Source: an uncultured Paraglaciecola sp.
GTDB lineage: Bacteria > Pseudomonadota > Gammaproteobacteria > Enterobacterales > Alteromonadaceae
Direction: 5' to 3'
DNA: 64,000 nucleotides
Assembly: GCF_937123705.1 (NCBI RefSeq)
Contig: NZ_CAKZKO010000038.1
Span: 1 to 64,000 of the forward strand
Part shown: positions 25,957-35,382 of the stretch, piece after piece
How the letters are laid out: each line of letters starts with the position of its first letter
How positions within the stretch are numbered: position 1 is the first letter of the stretch
Notes under the pieces: model-generated
Told to the model about the DNA's origin: nothing
Databases searched by the model: none
The model's input: the letters and a program-made list of their open reading frames with translations, nothing else
Program-made: the position numbers and the translations under genes

Positions 25957-26508
25957 TTACATTATTCTTGAAAACAAACGTCTGCTGCCACCGGTACTGC
26001 GACTACGACGCATGCTAGAGCGAAGCTCGGTACGTTTACTTGCCAACCAACTATCACGATCGACACTTGCCTCGGCACCGCGGCGTTTTTCTTCAGTGGC
26101 GCGATAACTACAGAACTGTCTGTATGCGGTTAAATCTTGTGAAAGTTCTTGAATAACCAATTCAATCATAATGGCATCATCTATATATCCTAGTCCTGGA
26201 ATATTATCTGGCACTAGATCATTGGGTTCAGAAAAATATGCTAGGGAGGTCAAAATTTCATTTTTTTCATCTTCTGGCATCAGCCACTCAGGATCTTCAA
26301 GGGCTGATATTAGGGTCTCAAGGGACTCCATTCTAACTTTAACAAAGTCGGGTAAATTCGCCTGTTCCATTTGACTGCACACTGCGCGGGCTTTGGTTAA
26401 TACTTCAGCGGGTGGAAATTGGCTTGCTTTTTCCATGGCAACTTTCATCATGGTGCGAAAATGATCTAAATCACTGTCAGATAGTTCAAAACTGATTTGA
26501 ATGGGCAT
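25957..26508 (-). CDS. YkvA (DUF1232) family protein
   Basis: 183 residues. The DUF1232 core is visible as LTSLAYFSEPNDLVPDNIPGLGYIDDAIMIELVIQEL. The C-terminal tail is rich in Arg and Ser (TELRSSMRRSRSTGGSRRLFSRIM) and probably disordered or nucleic-acid/membrane contacting. The function of the family is unknown. It is transcribed away from rssA's terminator region; start ATG 26508. Confidence 0.8.
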   Translation of the reverse strand: MPIQISFELSDSDLDHFRTMMKVAMEKASQFPPAEVLTKARAVCSQMEQANLPDFVKVRMESLETLISALEDPEWLMPEDEKNEILTSLAYFSEPNDLVPDNIPGLGYIDDAIMIELVIQELSQDLTAYRQFCSYRATEEKRRGAEASVDRDSWLASKRTELRSSMRRSRSTGGSRRLFSRIM

Positions 26509-26578
26509 TGCTCGAAATCCTAATTGAATGTGAAGTAACTACATTAGAGAGCCGTTGAGATCCTGTCAATTATAATTG

Positions 26579-27586
26579 TTACTCTTTACCTAACTGAAAT
26601 TTAATTTGTTCCGCAATTCTTTGTACACTGCCTCGTCCATGCTCTATTAGTTCCTTTGCCCGATAAAATTCCATCATGCCGAAATCACCTAGTTGCGGTT
26701 CGATTAAAATGTCGGGAGGATCGCCTGCCAAACGAGACCGGGTGACTCTAGCCGACAAAATGTCTAACGAACCTGTCATAGCGTTAATAATTGAAGGGGC
26801 AGGAGGTACGCTAATGTCCTCTTGAGTTTGTTGCTCAACGTTGGCAGGCTCAAGGATCTCTAAACATTCATCGGTTAGCTCGCCTTCACTTGCCGTTAAC
26901 GGCTGTGCATCGGGTTTAGAAGTAGAATCTTCACCTTTTCCAAACCATTGCTGAATTTGTTGTTGACTACGTTTAAAAAAGTCCGAGGTCTTTTTTTGAT
27001 TGTTGCCCTGATCAACTTGAGTACTCACTAATGATTCAGGCCTAAAGTCAGCACTTAAATTGACGGCTATCACAATATCAGCCCCTAACATCCTACACAT
27101 GTTTACTGGCACAGGATTAACCACGCCGCCGTCAACTAACCATCTATTTTCAAATAATTGCGGAGGAAATAAACCCGGGATAGCGCATGACGCTTTAACT
27201 GCCTCAATGACTGAACCATTCATAAAATTTACTTCACGGCCGCTGTATAAGTCGGTGGCTACCGCCGCAAATGGCTTATTTAGCTGTTCAAAAGTATCAA
27301 AACTAAATTCATCTTCTAATGCTTTAAATACTTTTAGACCGCTCATTAAGCCGCCTTTATGAAATCCAACGCCCATTAGCGTATACACTTGCCACTCGGT
27401 TAGGCTTTCTACCCATTTTGCAAGTTCTGCCAACTTTCCAGAAGCATAGGCTGCTCCCACGTAAGAGCCAATTGAGCAACCAGATACAATGTCAATTTCT
27501 ATGCCCATTTCCTCTAGCGCTTTAATCACTCCAATATGAGCCCATCCTCTAGCTGCGCCGCTGCCAAGTGCCAAACCAATTTTCAT
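26579..27586 (-). CDS. rssA: patatin-like phospholipase RssA
   Basis: 335 residues. Patatin motifs in order: oxyanion GSGAARGWAHIGV (7-19), nucleophile elbow GCSIGS (Ser of the catalytic dyad) and WLVDGGVVNPVP with the catalytic Asp. The C-terminal third contains a variable Gln/Ser-rich insert before LAGDPPDILIEPQLGDFGMMEFYRA. It is a serine hydrolase of the NTE/RssA group, likely acting on lysophospholipids. It follows ttcA in the same direction after 16 bp. Confidence 0.9.
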   Translation of the reverse strand: MKIGLALGSGAARGWAHIGVIKALEEMGIEIDIVSGCSIGSYVGAAYASGKLAELAKWVESLTEWQVYTLMGVGFHKGGLMSGLKVFKALEDEFSFDTFEQLNKPFAAVATDLYSGREVNFMNGSVIEAVKASCAIPGLFPPQLFENRWLVDGGVVNPVPVNMCRMLGADIVIAVNLSADFRPESLVSTQVDQGNNQKKTSDFFKRSQQQIQQWFGKGEDSTSKPDAQPLTASEGELTDECLEILEPANVEQQTQEDISVPPAPSIINAMTGSLDILSARVTRSRLAGDPPDILIEPQLGDFGMMEFYRAKELIEHGRGSVQRIAEQIKFQLGKE

Positions 27587-27602
27587 AAGATTAACTGTGC
27601 TC

Positions 27603-28520
27603 CTAAATGTTTGTGATAGCCAGCGAAGCGTCTTGGCTTAACTGAGTGTTTTCTTGTGAGGTTAATTCTGGAGGATCAAAGCCTATATCGCCATTTGCAA
27701 AGGGAGTTGTTTGGGTGGCTAGCCCAACAAAATCAAACCGTTTGTTATCAGCTAAGTGTGAAGGTACAACATTCTGTAAGGCTTTTGACATAGACTCAAT
27801 TCTGCCTGGAAAGCGTTGCTGCCAGTCCTGTAGCATGCCCTTAATAACTTTTCTTTGTAGATTCTCTTGAGAGCCACATAGATTGCAAGGAATGATAGGA
27901 AAATTAACTTGCTGTGAATAAGACGTAATATCCTGTTCGGTGCAATAGGCTAGGGGGCGAATGACCATTTGCTTACCATCATCACTCACCAGTTTTGGTG
28001 GCATAGACTTTAACTGACCACCGTGAAACATATTTAAAAATAGTGTTTCCAACATATCATCTCTGTGGTGACCTAAGGCTATTTTAGTGGCTTGTACACG
28101 GCTCGCTGTCTTGTATAAAATTCCGCGGCGTAATCTGGAACACAAGGCGCAAGTGGTTTTGCCTTCGGGTACTTTATCCATCACTATGGAATAGGTATCT
28201 TCTTCGACAATCTCAAAGTCGACACCTAAATCCCTAAGGTATTGTGGCAGCACATGTTCTGGAAATCCTGGTTGTTTTTGATCAAGGTTCACCACAACAA
28301 TACTAAAGGAGATAGGGGCCACTTTTTGCATATGCAGCAGCATATCCAACATGGTATAGCTATCTTTGCCTCCTGATAGACACACCATCACTTTGTCGCC
28401 TTCTTCAATCATATTAAAATCAGCGATGGCTTTGCCGGTATTATGTCTAAGGCGCTTTTGTAATTTATTGAAGTTAATGGGGTTTTTCTGATGATTACTG
28501 GATAATTGATTCATGGACAC
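27603..28520 (-). CDS. ttcA: tRNA 2-thiocytidine synthetase TtcA
   Basis: 305 residues. PP-loop [13 protein letters not shown] for ATP, and the two CxxC motifs (CALC, CNLC) that hold the Fe-S cluster. TtcA installs 2-thiocytidine at position 32 of certain tRNAs. In Vibrio and Shewanella the gene lies near uspE and fnr; here it is separated from uspE by an ABC transporter pair. Confidence 0.95.
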   Translation of the reverse strand: MSMNQLSSNHQKNPINFNKLQKRLRHNTGKAIADFNMIEEGDKVMVCLSGGKDSYTMLDMLLHMQKVAPISFSIVVVNLDQKQPGFPEHVLPQYLRDLGVDFEIVEEDTYSIVMDKVPEGKTTCALCSRLRRGILYKTASRVQATKIALGHHRDDMLETLFLNMFHGGQLKSMPPKLVSDDGKQMVIRPLAYCTEQDITSYSQQVNFPIIPCNLCGSQENLQRKVIKGMLQDWQQRFPGRIESMSKALQNVVPSHLADNKRFDFVGLATQTTPFANGDIGFDPPELTSQENTQLSQDASLAITNI

Positions 28521-28626
28521 GGTTTATATTTTATCGACTAAAAGGTTGCTTCAGGTTCATAGGTAATTATACTGAAAAACTCTTTGTTTCTAAACAAAAC
28601 CTTTGTGTAATGGATACCTCATTTTT

Positions 28627-29307
28627 ATGCCCCATAGCTTATCAATTCAAGATCTGTCTTTTACCTGGTCTAAGCAGAGTGATTTTAGGTTGGATATTGC
28701 AACATGGCAGGTAAAAAGAGGAGAAAAAGTCTTTTTACATGGGCGCTCGGGTGAAGGTAAGTCTACCTTACTTAACTTGATTTCTGGGATTGAAGCTCGC
28801 TACACAGGGGAAATACAGGTTTTAGGTCAAAACCTAGCAAAGCTGAGTACAAGGCAAAAAGATTCCTTTAGAGCCAATAATATGGGGATTATATTTCAGC
28901 AGTTTAATTTGTTGCCCTATTTAACGGCGCACCAAAATATTGTGTTAGCACAGCGCTTTAATAGTGAAAGTGGTGTGGTAAATTCAGAGGCCCTTTGTTC
29001 TATTTGTGATCGTCTGGAGTTAAACCATCTATTACTTGGACAAAAAGCCAGTCAGTTGAGTGTTGGGCAACAACAAAGGGTGGCTGTTGCAAGGGCTTTA
29101 TATGGTTCGCCACCTTTGATTATTGCTGATGAGCCTACTTCTGCATTAGATACCCAATCCAGAGAACAATTTATTCAATTACTACTCGATTGCGCTCAAG
29201 CATCAACTGTTATATTTGTCAGTCACGATATGTCTCTTGCGCCCAATTTTGATAACCAAATTGGATTGGCACAATTGCAACAAGGAAGTCTCTCAGATGT
29301 TGTTTAG
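28627..29307 (+). CDS. ABC transporter ATP-binding protein, LolD/MacB type
   Basis: 226 residues. Walker A GRSGEGKST, Q-loop, signature LSVGQQQRVAVARAL, Walker B LIIADEPTSALD, H-loop FVSHD. These put it in the LolD/MacB/DevA group of type VII ABC systems. ATG 28627 is preferred over an upstream TTG because the extension is not family-like. The end overlaps the permease start by 11 bases. Confidence 0.88.
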   Translation: MPHSLSIQDLSFTWSKQSDFRLDIATWQVKRGEKVFLHGRSGEGKSTLLNLISGIEARYTGEIQVLGQNLAKLSTRQKDSFRANNMGIIFQQFNLLPYLTAHQNIVLAQRFNSESGVVNSEALCSICDRLELNHLLLGQKASQLSVGQQQRVAVARALYGSPPLIIADEPTSALDTQSREQFIQLLLDCAQASTVIFVSHDMSLAPNFDNQIGLAQLQQGSLSDVV

Positions 29308-30529
29308 ATTAGTACGAGCGAGTCTATGGTCCCGTCGTGTTTTAGCCAGTTTAACCTGTATCTCTATTGCTATTAGCATGCTGGTGTTAATTGGAGTTGA
29401 GCACTTACGAAGTGAGGTGAAATACAATTTTGAACGTACCGTTTCTGGTGTAGATTTGATAGTTGGCAGCCGTACTAGTGGTATTAACCTATTACTTTTT
29501 TCGGTATTTAAAATAGGGGCTCCAAGTAACAATTTGCAGTGGCAGAGCTACCAAAACATTGTGAACAATAGCCTTGTAGCTTGGTCTGTACCGCTTTCAA
29601 TGGGAGATTCCCATCATGGTTATTCTGTTATAGGCACTACCACAGACTATTTTGAGTATTATAAATATTCAGATAAACAAGATTTGTCTTTTTCACAAGG
29701 TCGTCAATTTAGCCGATTGTATGAGGTGGTAATAGGGGCCGATGTCGCCAAGAGTTTAGGATACCAAACAGGGCAATCTTTGGTTATGTCCCATGGTACA
29801 GGAAAAGTGAGTTTTACCCATCACCAAGACCATCCTTTTAAGGTGGTTGGCGTTTTATCGGCAACGGGTACGCCAGCTGACCAGTCTTTATACATTCCCT
29901 TGCAAAGTGTTGATATTTTGCATCATTCTCAAGATATTCATAATGAAATATTAAGTGATCTTCCCCTAGGGACAGGTTATCAGCCTCAACTCAGTGCGTT
30001 TTTAGTTGGCGCTAAAAGCAAAATTGCGGTTCTAGGTTTACAACGTTATATCAACCAATTTACCGATGAGCCGCTTAGTGCCATTTTACCTGTATTGGCG
30101 CTGAGAGAATTGTGGCAGATAGTGGGGGTTGTAGAAGTAAGTTTAAGGGTTATTTCGTGGTTGATATTAGCCACGGCCCTTATTTGTATGACGACTATGC
30201 TACTGGCGTCAATGAAAGAGCGAGAAAGAGAGCTCGCGGTGTTGCGAGCACTAGGAGCCAAAGCACACATAATTATTTTGTTAGTGGTAGCAGAGGCCTT
30301 GTTATTGACCTTGTTGGGTGCGTTGGCAGGCTATATTATGTTGACAATAGCATTGTTTTTGGGCCAACCGTTACTAGAACAATACTTTGCTTTGTACATC
30401 AGTCCTTATGTAAATTTAACTTCAGCAGCTGGATTTTTGGGGTTAACTGCGATTTCTGCAGTTTTATTGTCTTTTATTCCAGCCTTTGTCGCGTATAGAA
30501 AGTCGTTGATATCAGGACTAAAGCAATAG
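29297..30529 (+). CDS. FtsX-like ABC permease (DevC/MacB-type)
   Basis: 410 residues. One N-terminal helix (RVLASLTCISIAISMLVLIGVEHL), a large periplasmic domain (about 40-280) beginning with GVDLIVGSRTSGINLLLFSVFKIGAPSNN, then three helices of the FtsX domain with MKERERELAVLRALGAK. This topology is that of mechanotransmission-type exporters that move lipids, lipoproteins or peptides rather than importers. ATG 29297 is used because GGAAG lies upstream and it follows the ATPase gene by overlap. No adaptor protein follows it; the substrate is unknown. Confidence 0.86.
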   Translation: MLFRLVRASLWSRRVLASLTCISIAISMLVLIGVEHLRSEVKYNFERTVSGVDLIVGSRTSGINLLLFSVFKIGAPSNNLQWQSYQNIVNNSLVAWSVPLSMGDSHHGYSVIGTTTDYFEYYKYSDKQDLSFSQGRQFSRLYEVVIGADVAKSLGYQTGQSLVMSHGTGKVSFTHHQDHPFKVVGVLSATGTPADQSLYIPLQSVDILHHSQDIHNEILSDLPLGTGYQPQLSAFLVGAKSKIAVLGLQRYINQFTDEPLSAILPVLALRELWQIVGVVEVSLRVISWLILATALICMTTMLLASMKERERELAVLRALGAKAHIIILLVVAEALLLTLLGALAGYIMLTIALFLGQPLLEQYFALYISPYVNLTSAAGFLGLTAISAVLLSFIPAFVAYRKSLISGLKQ

Positions 30530-30531
30530 TT

Positions 30532-31461
30532 TTAATATTTCACTGGAGAAACAAAACCTTCTGGCTTAATAGTTAAAACATCACAATTTAGTTTGTCAAT
30601 TACATGCTCGGCTGTGTTTCCAATCAGAGCCGCAGAAATACCTTGCCTGCCCACGGTGCCTAGCACCACCAACTCAGCATCTAATTGTTGCGCATACTTA
30701 GGAATGACATCTTCTGGCAATCCAACGTCAACATGGCAATATTGCGTGCCAATATGGTGTCGAGCACTATGTTGTTGCATACTTTGTTCATGATGCTTCT
30801 TAGCGGATTCATCATAAGCAGTTGGATCAAATTCAGGGATCTCAATAACAATGTTAGCGGGGGTACCTGGGTAGGAGTTAACTAAGTGCACATTGGATGA
30901 TAATAATTTAGCAAAATGCAATGCTTGTTTAGTGATCTCTTCATTTAATGATATGTGTTCCTCTAGATCGCCTCCTAGGTTGACTGCTGCTACTATTTGA
31001 CCGTGTTTCGGCCAATCGTGTTCTTTTACTAACAACACTGGGACAGGTGCTTTACGCATAATATGCCAGTCGGTAGGGGTAAAAATAACAGACTTTAAGG
31101 TATCGTGTTGCTGAGTACCTTTAACAATCAAGTCGTATCCTTTGTCTATCACTTCATAAATAATGCTTTCGTAAGGCCTATTGTGCCATACAATTTTGAC
31201 GTCAATGCTTATGCCTTGGGTACGAAATTTATCTGAGACCAAATTCACTAGCCATTCAGTTCTTTCATCAATCACTGCTTGGCGCATGTTTTCACGTTCG
31301 TCCATCGACAACATAGTGGTCATTTCGTAGGAAAAATCATAAATAGTTAAAAAAGCAGTAATGCTTGCACCGTTAATGTTGGCCATTTCAATGGCACGAG
31401 CAAGAGATTTTTGGGTAGACTGTTCTGGCTCAATAACGGCTAATATTTTTTGATAATTCAT
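30532..31461 (-). CDS. uspE: tandem universal stress protein UspE
   Basis: 309 residues with two Usp domains in tandem: ILAVIEPEQSTQKSLARAIEMA...PVPVLLVKEHD (1-150) and VAAVNLGG...VVLGTVGRQGISAALIGNTAEHVIDKLNCDVLTIKPEG (about 160-300). UspE is linked to motility, adhesion and survival under stress and is normally next to fnr. Here the gene immediately upstream is the SafE-like gene; no fnr is present between them. Confidence 0.93.
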   Translation of the reverse strand: MNYQKILAVIEPEQSTQKSLARAIEMANINGASITAFLTIYDFSYEMTTMLSMDERENMRQAVIDERTEWLVNLVSDKFRTQGISIDVKIVWHNRPYESIIYEVIDKGYDLIVKGTQQHDTLKSVIFTPTDWHIMRKAPVPVLLVKEHDWPKHGQIVAAVNLGGDLEEHISLNEEITKQALHFAKLLSSNVHLVNSYPGTPANIVIEIPEFDPTAYDESAKKHHEQSMQQHSARHHIGTQYCHVDVGLPEDVIPKYAQQLDAELVVLGTVGRQGISAALIGNTAEHVIDKLNCDVLTIKPEGFVSPVKY

Positions 31462-31569
31462 AGTACAGCCCTAAATAGCTAAGCGAAGAGTTTTAGTAAG
31501 TTTATGAAATTAATTAAAAATTTACCAGTTATTAGGCTCGTTTAAGGATTAAGGGTAAGATAACTTCGA

Positions 31570-32241
31570 TTAGTTTATCGACGCTGATATGGCTTGAATT
31601 AATTGTATTGTGGCAAATATTATAAGCAGTAGTCCCATCAGCACTTTTGTTTTTGGGTGTTGCAATAATTGTTGCGATTTTTTGAAGCCCGTAGCCATTA
31701 ATATCATTATGGGTAAGGTCCCCAAACCAAAGCCAGCCATAATTATTCCGCCCTGTAGTGCTGAGCCACTCGCTAACGACCAAGTTAATACCGAGTATAC
31801 TAATCCGCATGGCAACCAGCCCCAAATCATGCCGTAGGGCAGGGCATACAATGGGTGTTTAAAAGGTAGTAGCCTTTTTGACCATGGGCGGATCAGTTGC
31901 CAGAATCCACTACCAATTCTTTCTATCTTAGTCAGCCCCTGCCACCAACTTGCTAAATACAAGCCAAGTGAAAATAAAAATATACCACTAACAAATTGTA
32001 AAACGACTATGCCTTGATTTATTTGTTGAGCGAATAAGTAACCCGCCCAACCCGTGATTGCCCCCGCTATCATATAGCTGCAAATGCGCCCCAGGTTATA
32101 GGTTAAGGTATAAGGCAAAACCGCTGCATTTTTAGGGATTGCATAAGCAAAAGCGCCCACAATACCACCGCACATACCAACGCAGTGTACGCCACCTGCA
32201 AGGCCAATGAGTATTGCAGAAAAAAAACTTAACTCATTCAT
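31570..32241 (-). CDS. SafE/TauE-like (COG2836) membrane protein of the cbb3 oxidase locus
   Basis: 223 residues, about six membrane helices, with the metal-binding-like motif GGVHCVGMCGG near the N-terminus and WGWLPCGLVYS in the middle. This is the CcoS-associated COG2836 protein often labelled sulfite exporter TauE/SafE. Its Cys/Met/His motifs suggest copper handling during cbb3 oxidase assembly, but this is inference. The start ATG 32241 overlaps the stop of ccoS (ATGAATGA). Confidence 0.85.
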   Translation of the reverse strand: MNELSFFSAILIGLAGGVHCVGMCGGIVGAFAYAIPKNAAVLPYTLTYNLGRICSYMIAGAITGWAGYLFAQQINQGIVVLQFVSGIFLFSLGLYLASWWQGLTKIERIGSGFWQLIRPWSKRLLPFKHPLYALPYGMIWGWLPCGLVYSVLTWSLASGSALQGGIIMAGFGLGTLPIMILMATGFKKSQQLLQHPKTKVLMGLLLIIFATIQLIQAISASIN

Positions 32242-32425
32242 TGTCGGAGGGGCTATTTTCTTTGGCAGCGGTGTTTTTTTGGGGAAGATCGTCGTCAAAT
32301 AAAATGCTGCTGCCGTGACGCTCGAGATCTTCAAATTGATTGGATCTCACAGCCCAAAAAAATGCGCCTATTGCGATACATACCAGTAAAATGGCCAAAG
32401 GTATTAGTACATAAATGATACTCAA
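32234..32425 (-). CDS. ccoS: cbb3 oxidase assembly protein CcoS
   Basis: 63 residues, one membrane helix (VLIPLAILLVCIAIGAFFWAV) followed by the CcoS signature RSNQFEDLERHGSSILFDDD. It is required for cofactor insertion into cbb3 oxidase in other bacteria. It follows ccoI by 12 bp in the same operon. Confidence 0.94.
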   Translation of the reverse strand: MSIIYVLIPLAILLVCIAIGAFFWAVRSNQFEDLERHGSSILFDDDLPQKNTAAKENSPSDNE

Positions 32426-32437
32426 AACGTCAAGTTC

Positions 32438-34807
32438 CTACTTTAAAAGCCTAATGGAATTCATAACCACAATAAACGAGCTTAGTGACATACCAACTAC
32501 TGCCATCCAAGGGCTCAGCAAACCTGTTACTGCTAAAGGTAACACTAATAGATTGTATCCCACCGCCCAAGCTATATTTTGAATGATTTTTTGTTTGCAA
32601 CGTTTAGCTATGGAAAACACTAAAGTAATTTTATCCAATGAATTGTCTAATAGGATCACGTCGGCGGATGATTTGGCTAAATCGGATCCTGCGCCTAAGG
32701 TCACAGATACATCGGCTTGTGCCAATACCGGACCATCATTAATGCCGTCTCCTACCATTAGCACTACATGTTGATTGGCTTGCGCTTGATGGATCACATC
32801 TAGTTTATCTTGGGGAGTTTGCTGCGCTAACCAATGTGGTAACTGTAGTGAGTTGGCTACTTTACTCACCATCTCTGGAATATCACCGCTGAGCAAAGTG
32901 ATATGTTTGGTTTTAAGTTTAGCTACTAAATTAACACTGCTAGTCCGTAGTTTGTCGACTAATAAAAATCCACAAACCACCTGTTGTCCCTTTGCTAGAA
33001 ACACATTGCAATTATGCATCTGACTAGGAGTATCAAGTCCGATAAAGTGCATTGAGCCCAATTTATAGTTATCACCATTAATATTTCCTGTTATGCCTTG
33101 CCCTATGTGGGCAGAAAAATTCGTTACGGCATAACTACATGGGGTATCGGCAAAAGCATTGGCGATGGGATGAGATGAGTACTGCTCAAGGCTGGCGGCA
33201 ATTTCTAAGCATTGTTGTTTATCTTGTTCTGGCTGACAAAGACAAGCAGCTAAGCTAAATTTTCCCTCTGTAAGGGTGCCCGTTTTGTCAAGTGCTATCC
33301 AGTCCACTTGAGATATTTGCTCTAGGGCGTCAGCACGTTTTAGTAATACACCTTGGCTGTTTAAATTTGCTACTGCACATGACAAAGCCGATGGTGTAGC
33401 CAAACCTAAGGCACAAGGGCAGGTGGCAATAAGGATTGAGATAGTGATCCACAAAGCTTGGGCTTCATCTATTTGTAACCAGACAATATAACTACTAAGG
33501 GAAATCACTAATACGGCCATTACAAAGTATTGTGAAAATTGATCGGCTAAGCTGGCGATTTTGGGTTTACTTAATAGTGCTTGGTTTTGTAACATACTGA
33601 TTTGGTTCAGCATTGAGCTTTTTAAAGGCTGTGTTACTTTGATATTTAAGGTGCCTAATTGATTAACTGTACCAGCAAAAACGGTTTGCCCCATAGATTT
33701 ACTGACTAAGTGAAACTCGCCAGTTAACATCGCTTCATCAAACTGACCTTCACCAGTTACTATCACCCCATCTACAGGTACCATTTCCCCCGTTTTAACC
33801 AGTACGTTTTGTCCAATGACTAAGGACTTTGCCAATACAGGCGAGATATGGTCGCCCTCAATTAAATTAGCTGTGGTGGGCATATATTCTAACATGTTAG
33901 CTGAGAGCTGAGACGCTTTATAACGGGCGTTGTGCTCTAAGTAGCGGCTAATTAACAATAAAAATACAAACATACATAAGGATTCAAAGTAGGTTTGTCC
34001 ACTGTGTTGAATGGTGGCGAATACGCCCGAGACATAAGTGATCGTTAAAGCTAACACTATGGGCACATCCATATTCACAACTTTGGCGCGAAGTGCGCGA
34101 AATGCGCTGGCATAAAACTCAGAAGCGGAATACAGCATCACAGGAGTGGTTAACAGTAAGCTTGTCCAATTAAAATATTGCTTAGTTTGAGCGTCGATAT
34201 GCCCGAATAAATCAAAAAACACCCCAATATTTAGCATCATAACTTGCATGGTCATTAAGCCCGCCAAGCCTAATCGCTTTAGAAATGCTTTGTTTTCTTG
34301 CCTGTAGCTGGCTTCGTGTTGTTCTGCTTGAAAAGGTTTGCCATGGTAACCAATGTTTTCAATATGGCTTAAAATTTCGCTGAGTTTTAGCTGTTGGCTG
34401 TCCCATACTACTGTGGCACGTCTGGCCGAAACATTTACGCCCACTTTTAATATGCCATGCAACTTAGCCAGTTGTTTTTCGATTAACCAGCCACATGCAG
34501 CACAATTGATACCGCTTATAGTAAGTTGAATTTCGCACCTATTGTCTTGGCTCTCAACAAATTCTTGCAGGATACTGTCGTCATCGAACACCTTGAGAGT
34601 GTGTAATAACTCTGCTTCGTTTTCTGAAGCTTTATCTGCAAATTCACTACGATAGTGATAGTAATCTTCGAGGCCGTTATTGACGATGGCCTCGGCTACG
34701 GCACAACACCCTGGGCAACAAAAAGCTTGCCGTTTTCCTGATACAGTTGTGTGATAGTTAAGTTGTGGCGCCACATCTAAACCACAGTGAAAACACTTTG
34801 TAAGCAT
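32438..34807 (-). CDS. ccoI: copper-transporting P1B ATPase of the cbb3 locus
   Basis: 789 residues. Cys-rich N-terminus (CFHCG, CCPGCC), heavy-metal domain ISGINCAACGWLIEKQL, phosphatase/actuator TGE motif (MLTGE), membrane metal site TCPCALGLATPSA, phosphorylation motif DKTGTLTEG and hinge MVGDGINDGPVLAQADVS. This is FixI/CcoI, which exports Cu(I) across the inner membrane for the CcoN copper site. It is transcribed with ccoH upstream and ccoS downstream. Confidence 0.95.
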   Translation of the reverse strand: MLTKCFHCGLDVAPQLNYHTTVSGKRQAFCCPGCCAVAEAIVNNGLEDYYHYRSEFADKASENEAELLHTLKVFDDDSILQEFVESQDNRCEIQLTISGINCAACGWLIEKQLAKLHGILKVGVNVSARRATVVWDSQQLKLSEILSHIENIGYHGKPFQAEQHEASYRQENKAFLKRLGLAGLMTMQVMMLNIGVFFDLFGHIDAQTKQYFNWTSLLLTTPVMLYSASEFYASAFRALRAKVVNMDVPIVLALTITYVSGVFATIQHSGQTYFESLCMFVFLLLISRYLEHNARYKASQLSANMLEYMPTTANLIEGDHISPVLAKSLVIGQNVLVKTGEMVPVDGVIVTGEGQFDEAMLTGEFHLVSKSMGQTVFAGTVNQLGTLNIKVTQPLKSSMLNQISMLQNQALLSKPKIASLADQFSQYFVMAVLVISLSSYIVWLQIDEAQALWITISILIATCPCALGLATPSALSCAVANLNSQGVLLKRADALEQISQVDWIALDKTGTLTEGKFSLAACLCQPEQDKQQCLEIAASLEQYSSHPIANAFADTPCSYAVTNFSAHIGQGITGNINGDNYKLGSMHFIGLDTPSQMHNCNVFLAKGQQVVCGFLLVDKLRTSSVNLVAKLKTKHITLLSGDIPEMVSKVANSLQLPHWLAQQTPQDKLDVIHQAQANQHVVLMVGDGINDGPVLAQADVSVTLGAGSDLAKSSADVILLDNSLDKITLVFSIAKRCKQKIIQNIAWAVGYNLLVLPLAVTGLLSPWMAVVGMSLSSFIVVMNSIRLLK

Positions 34808-34812
34808 GGTGC

Positions 34813-35319
34813 TTAGGGGTTAAGGTCAAATGGGCGAGTTTGGGGCAGGGCCACTATTTTTTGAATTTTCCAACTAGCATCATAAGGATGCAAGCTTAGT
34901 TTCCACTTACCCGCTATATCATTGGAAAGAGGCCCGCGGTATACACCTTTAGCATCACGTAATAATGTCACTGAAAAATCTTTAAACTCTTGAGTAGAAT
35001 GAAAAAACTCTAAGAGTAAGGCTTCACCACTTGTTGGCGCACCACTAGTAAAGGTAACGGTGACAGAGTCTGCCGACACATGGGTTTTTGTTGCAATATT
35101 GAGCACTTTTGCTTGTTGTAACTTCTGTATCTGTAGATTAATGCCTTTGCCTTCTTTGTAATAGTCGTCGATAACCATACTATCTTCGCTGTTAAAGGCA
35201 AAATTCAGCATGGTAAAACTCAGCACCATAGAAGTAAGTGGCACAATAATCAAAAACCAAGGCCAGAACTGTTTATACCAAACTTTTGGACTGTCAGACT
35301 GCATACAAAAACGACTCAT
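34813..35319 (-). CDS. ccoH: CcoH/FixH-family cbb3 assembly protein
   Basis: About 168 residues. An N-terminal membrane helix (FWPWFLIIVPLTSMVLSFTMLNFAF) is followed by the FixH signature DYYKEGKGINLQIQK and a beta-rich periplasmic domain ending in SLHPYDASWKIQKIVALP. CcoH stabilises assembled cbb3 oxidase. The start is not certain: ATG 35319 or ATG 35304, neither with a clear ribosome site. It is separated from ccoP by a terminator hairpin, so read-through or a separate promoter must supply ccoHIS. Confidence 0.88.
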   Translation of the reverse strand: MSRFCMQSDSPKVWYKQFWPWFLIIVPLTSMVLSFTMLNFAFNSEDSMVIDDYYKEGKGINLQIQKLQQAKVLNIATKTHVSADSVTVTFTSGAPTSGEALLLEFFHSTQEFKDFSVTLLRDAKGVYRGPLSNDIAGKWKLSLHPYDASWKIQKIVALPQTRPFDLNP

Positions 35320-35342
35320 ATTTAAAAGGAACAAAACATAAA

Positions 35343-35365
35343 AAAGCCCCGAAATCGGGGCTTTC
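35343..35365 (-). terminator. terminator or attenuator between ccoP and ccoH
   Basis: On the minus strand AAAGCCCCG-ATTT-CGGGGCTTT is followed by a T-run. It divides the oxidase structural genes from the assembly genes. Confidence 0.8.
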
Positions 35366-35382
35366 AGTATACCACTTATCTA

